A model generated the notes under the pieces. That model did no database searches, was not told the DNA's origin, and saw nothing but the letters and a program-made list of their open reading frames with translations. Source: an uncultured Eggerthellaceae bacterium (GTDB lineage Bacteria; Actinomycetota; Coriobacteriia; Coriobacteriales; Eggerthellaceae). From it: a DNA stretch of 7,914 nucleotides. This document shows, piece after piece, positions 6,002-7,914 of this stretch. The position numbers and the translations under genes are program-made. Every line of letters begins with the position of its first letter. The first letter of the stretch is position 1. Location of the stretch: positions 1 to 7,914 of the forward strand of contig CABVEH010000050.1 in NCBI GenBank assembly GCA_902497215.1, in the 5' to 3' direction.

Positions 6002-6355
6002 GCCTGTCCTCCCGCAATGCCCGTTTTTCGCAAACATAGCATCGGACGCGACTGCGCGGTATTCACAATGGGACGCAATCAAGCAGATACGCTACCCAAA
6101 GCAGCGAATTAGTAACCCGGCAGAGGTTTCGGAAGAGATGGGGCGCATCGGATCGAACACCTGAATACGCCAAGAGAGCCATGATGGCGCAGGTTCAGTC
6201 AAATGGAGCGAGGGTTTTCAAGGCGTGCCAGGTTGGCCTGAAACGGCGAGCCATTGGCCTTCGCGCCATGGCGAAGCCGATGAAGGCCAAGATGGCATGC
6301 CATGGAAAGCCGCAGCGTCAGCGGACACTTCGGCCGTTCAAGGCCGAAGTTCCTG
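6002..6355. other. Non-coding gap between the SlyD-like gene and hisE, rich in palindromes
   Basis: No gene is supported in these 354 bp; Arg-rich plus-strand frames entering hisE look like shadows. For the SlyD-like gene, TGC-TATGTT on the minus strand (6041-6033) resembles an extended -10 element without a clear -35. The stretch 6215-6350 is dense in dyads: TTCAAGGC with GCCTGAA (6217-6241, one bulge), CTTCGC-N6-GCGAAG (6259-6276) around a 10-bp palindrome, the 12-bp palindrome ATGGCATGCCAT (6292-6303), and the hairpin after hisE. I checked for a tRNA T-arm near the TCGAAC at about 6152-6157 and it does not pair. Confidence 0.5.
6327..6350 (-). terminator. Hairpin just after hisE, likely transcript end
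   Basis: Perfect 9-bp arms ACTTCGGCC (6327-6335) and GGCCGAAGT (6342-6350) with a 6-base loop begin five bases after the hisE stop. No T-tract follows on the minus strand (GTCCGCTGACG), so this would be a U-less terminator or a 3'-end stabilising stem for the rpoC-hisE message. Position and perfection favour function. Confidence 0.55.
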
Positions 6356-6790
6356 CTATTTCCCTCGCTTCACGTGTTCGTCTTGCAAAAGGATGCAGCC
6401 GTCGGGCCTCTCGTCGTCGCGCATGCGGTAGTTGAGCTCGGCGGCCAGCTCGTCGATGGACACGCCGTAGCGCGCCAGCAGCACGAGCAGGTGGTACACG
6501 ACGTCGGCCGACTCGTAGCGAAGGTGGTCGACCGCGCCGTCGAACAAGGCCTCGTCGGAGGAATAGGCGTCGAGCATCTGGCATTCCTTCGCCGCCAGCG
6601 CAACCTCCAGCGCCTCCTCGGACACCTTCTTCAGAAGCTTGTCCAAAGGCCCGTCCAGAAGGGATTTCGTGTAGCTTTCGCCGACGGAGCCGCGGCGCGA
6701 CTCTATCGTGCCGTAAAGCGCGTCGAGCGTGGCCCCGATCTGTGACTCGGGGGCACGCTCGCCGTCGGTGACGTAGGTTTTGTCGGACAT
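6356..6790 (-). CDS. hisE: Phosphoribosyl-ATP pyrophosphohydrolase (histidine biosynthesis, 144 aa)
   Basis: Hydrolyses phosphoribosyl-ATP to phosphoribosyl-AMP and pyrophosphate, the second step of histidine synthesis, in the cytoplasm. The all-alpha MazG-like fold is clear: IGATLDALYGTIESRRG (18-34), SYTKSLLDGPLDKLLKKVSEEALEVALAAK (39-68) with the metal-binding Glu58/59 and Glu62, and ESADVVYHLLVLLARYGVS (93-111) with Glu93 and Asp96. Two parts exceed the typical 90-110-residue stand-alone HisE: a loop at 70-88 (ECQMLDAYSSDEALFDGAV) and a C-terminal tail ending DEHVKRGK. No HisI domain is fused. The ATG follows the rpoC stop with no gap (TAGATG) and no good Shine-Dalgarno is visible, so translation probably depends on ribosomes ending rpoC. 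No other his gene is in the window. Confidence 0.93.
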   Translation of the reverse strand: MSDKTYVTDGERAPESQIGATLDALYGTIESRRGSVGESYTKSLLDGPLDKLLKKVSEEALEVALAAKECQMLDAYSSDEALFDGAVDHLRYESADVVYHLLVLLARYGVSIDELAAELNYRMRDDERPDGCILLQDEHVKRGK

Positions 6791-7914
6791 CTAGCCCAGC
6801 AGCTCTTCGTCGTCGCTGCCGTCGTCGTCGGAATCGTCGGACGCGCCAAGCATCTCAGGCTCGTCGCCCTTCTCCTGCGCGGCGTTGCTTGCCGCCTCGG
6901 CGTCGGCGCTGGTCAGCCCGAACCCAAGGTCGGACATGCTGCCCAGAAGCGCGTCAAGCTCTTCCAGGTTGCGCTGGTACGAACGCGGAGGGAGGCTTTC
7001 GCCAAGCAGCTCCTCGTCGTCGTTGTCGTAGGAAGGCGAGTCGCCGCCGATCAGGATGGTGTCGTCGGGCGAGAACACCATGTCGAGCAGCTGCGACATG
7101 TCGTCGCTGGTGGCGTTCAGGTCGTCCTCGATGACGTGCATCAGGTCGCGCTCCTCAAGTCCGGCCTTCAGCTCCTCGATGGCCTTCACGCCGATGCCTT
7201 CGATGCGCATCAGGTCGTCCTCGTTGTGGCCAACCAGGTCGGCGACGGTCTCGATGCCGGCCTCGCTGAACTTGTTGGCCCAGCGCTGCGAAACTCCCAG
7301 GTCGTCGAAGATGTACAGTCGCGCCTGCTCGTCAGTGAGGTTCGCACCCGCGCGGCTCTTCGAGAACGTGTTGTAGATGCTGCCGTAGCCTCCGGCCGCG
7401 TTGAAGTAGCCCTCGCCGTCGAACGACCATTCCTCGGGCTGCGGAAGCAGCTCCTCGATCTCGCGCAGTGCGTCGGGCGCGTAGTCGGGCAGCGCCTCTT
7501 CCTCGTTGGTCTTCTCGATGGGCACGCCCTTGTACGTGAGCTTGACGTCGCGGTAGCGCTTGAGCCCGGTGCCTGCGGGGATCGGCTTGCCGATGATGAC
7601 GTTCTCCTTCAGGCCCGTGAGGTGGTCGGTCTTGCCCTCGATGGCGGCGTCGGTGAGCACCTTGGTCGTCTCCTGGAAGGACGCCGCGGAAAGCCACGAG
7701 TCGGTTGCCAGCGACGCCTTGGTGATGCCAAGCAGCAGAGGCTGGCCCACAGGCGGTTCCTTGCCTTCGGCGATCAGCGAGTTGGCGATATTCTCGAACT
7801 CGAAGCGGTTCACCTGGCGGCCGGGCAGGAGGTCGGAGTCGCCGCTGTCGAGCACTGCGACCTTGCGCAGCATCTGGCGCGCGATGACCTCGATGTGCTT
7901 GTCGTTGATGTCCA
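6791..7914 (-). CDS. rpoC: RNA polymerase beta-prime subunit, C-terminal part with alpha-CTD-like extension (partial)
   Basis: Only the last 374 or so codons are present; the 5' part lies beyond the right edge, where the frame stays open ([18 protein letters not shown]). The core end is unmistakable: the swivel/switch region with [41 protein letters not shown]. Counting from the Met codon at 7873, the usual beta-prime ends near residue 115, but here about 245 residues follow: an acidic linker (120-187), a helix-hairpin-helix domain (about 188-246) resembling the RNA polymerase alpha C-terminal domain, and an acidic tail (247-360) rich in Asp, Glu, Ser and LLG motifs, with DDEELLG at 285-291 and again as the last seven residues. 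Acidic tails are seen in other RpoC proteins; the folded domain is unusual to my knowledge. The gene is translationally abutted to hisE. Confidence 0.96.
   Translation of the reverse strand, partial: DINDKHIEVIARQMLRKVAVLDSGDSDLLPGRQVNRFEFENIANSLIAEGKEPPVGQPLLLGITKASLATDSWLSAASFQETTKVLTDAAIEGKTDHLTGLKENVIIGKPIPAGTGLKRYRDVKLTYKGVPIEKTNEEEALPDYAPDALREIEELLPQPEEWSFDGEGYFNAAGGYGSIYNTFSKSRAGANLTDEQARLYIFDDLGVSQRWANKFSEAGIETVADLVGHNEDDLMRIEGIGVKAIEELKAGLEERDLMHVIEDDLNATSDDMSQLLDMVFSPDDTILIGGDSPSYDNDDEELLGESLPPRSYQRNLEELDALLGSMSDLGFGLTSADAEAASNAAQEKGDEPEMLGASDDSDDDGSDDEELLG
7136..7312 (-). other. Alpha-CTD-like helix-hairpin-helix domain inside RpoC
   Basis: Residues 188-246 (counting from the Met codon at 7873) read [20 protein letters not shown].. 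to ..[19 protein letters not shown]. By eye this lines up without gaps with the E. coli RpoA C-terminal domain (VDDLELTVRSANCLKAEA.. to ..NLGKKSLTEIKDVLASRGL). Arg197, Asn200, Gly228 and Lys230 fall on the RpoA DNA-contact residues Arg265, Asn268, Gly296 and Lys298. Other HhH domains share parts of this pattern, so homology to RpoA specifically, rather than to HhH domains in general, is inferred. Confidence 0.75.

Noticed and set aside
6110..6185. tRNA-like TCGAAC sequence near 6152
   Set aside because: The flanking bases cannot form a T-arm stem, and no acceptor or anticodon arm can be placed.
6181..6435. 84-codon plus-strand frame overlapping the end of hisE
   Set aside because: Arg/Lys/Ala-rich, no recognised motif, no good ribosome binding site, and it crosses the hisE hairpin and coding end.

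Overview
The window looks like chromosomal DNA from a moderately high-GC anaerobic actinobacterium, most likely class Coriobacteriia / family Eggerthellaceae. That reading is an inference from three things: the GC-rich coding style, an actinobacterial-type RpoC with a long acidic tail, and a cytosolic pyrogallol-transhydroxylase-like molybdoenzyme of the kind these gut bacteria carry in many copies. No species can be named from the sequence alone.

Region 1 (1-510): a short plus-strand gene for a 71-residue helical protein of unknown function (242-457) is followed by a strong hairpin with T-tracts on both sides (481-510). The hairpin can terminate transcription from both directions. Bases 1-241 hold no gene I can support.

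Region 2 (542-5479): a minus-strand cluster reads, in transcription order, molybdopterin oxidoreductase large subunit (5206 to 2537), three-cluster iron-sulfur small subunit with a C-terminal beta-barrel domain (2535 to 1729), TetR-type regulator (1605 to 1006) and VOC/glyoxalase-fold protein (997 to 542). The first pair is separated by one base and the last pair by eight. The run ends at the bidirectional terminator. The subunit architecture and the His/Asp/Ser active-site pattern match Pelobacter pyrogallol-phloroglucinol transhydroxylase and its catechol-dehydroxylase relatives. The inferred role is reductive or transhydroxylating conversion of a phenolic compound in the cytoplasm, controlled by a ligand-sensing TetR protein. 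The 273-bp leader holds several inverted repeats that are candidate operators.

Region 3 (5480-6355): a SlyD-like FKBP prolyl isomerase with a short Cys/His metal-binding tail, preceded by 354 bp of non-coding DNA rich in palindromes.

Region 4 (6356-7914): the 3' end of rpoC, with its stop codon directly abutting the start of hisE (TAGATG). The RpoC fragment is the most unusual thing here. After the normal end of the beta-prime core it continues for about 240 residues. That extension includes a domain closely resembling the C-terminal domain of the RNA polymerase alpha subunit, with the main DNA-contact residues apparently kept, followed by an acidic tail in which the motif DDEELLG occurs twice.
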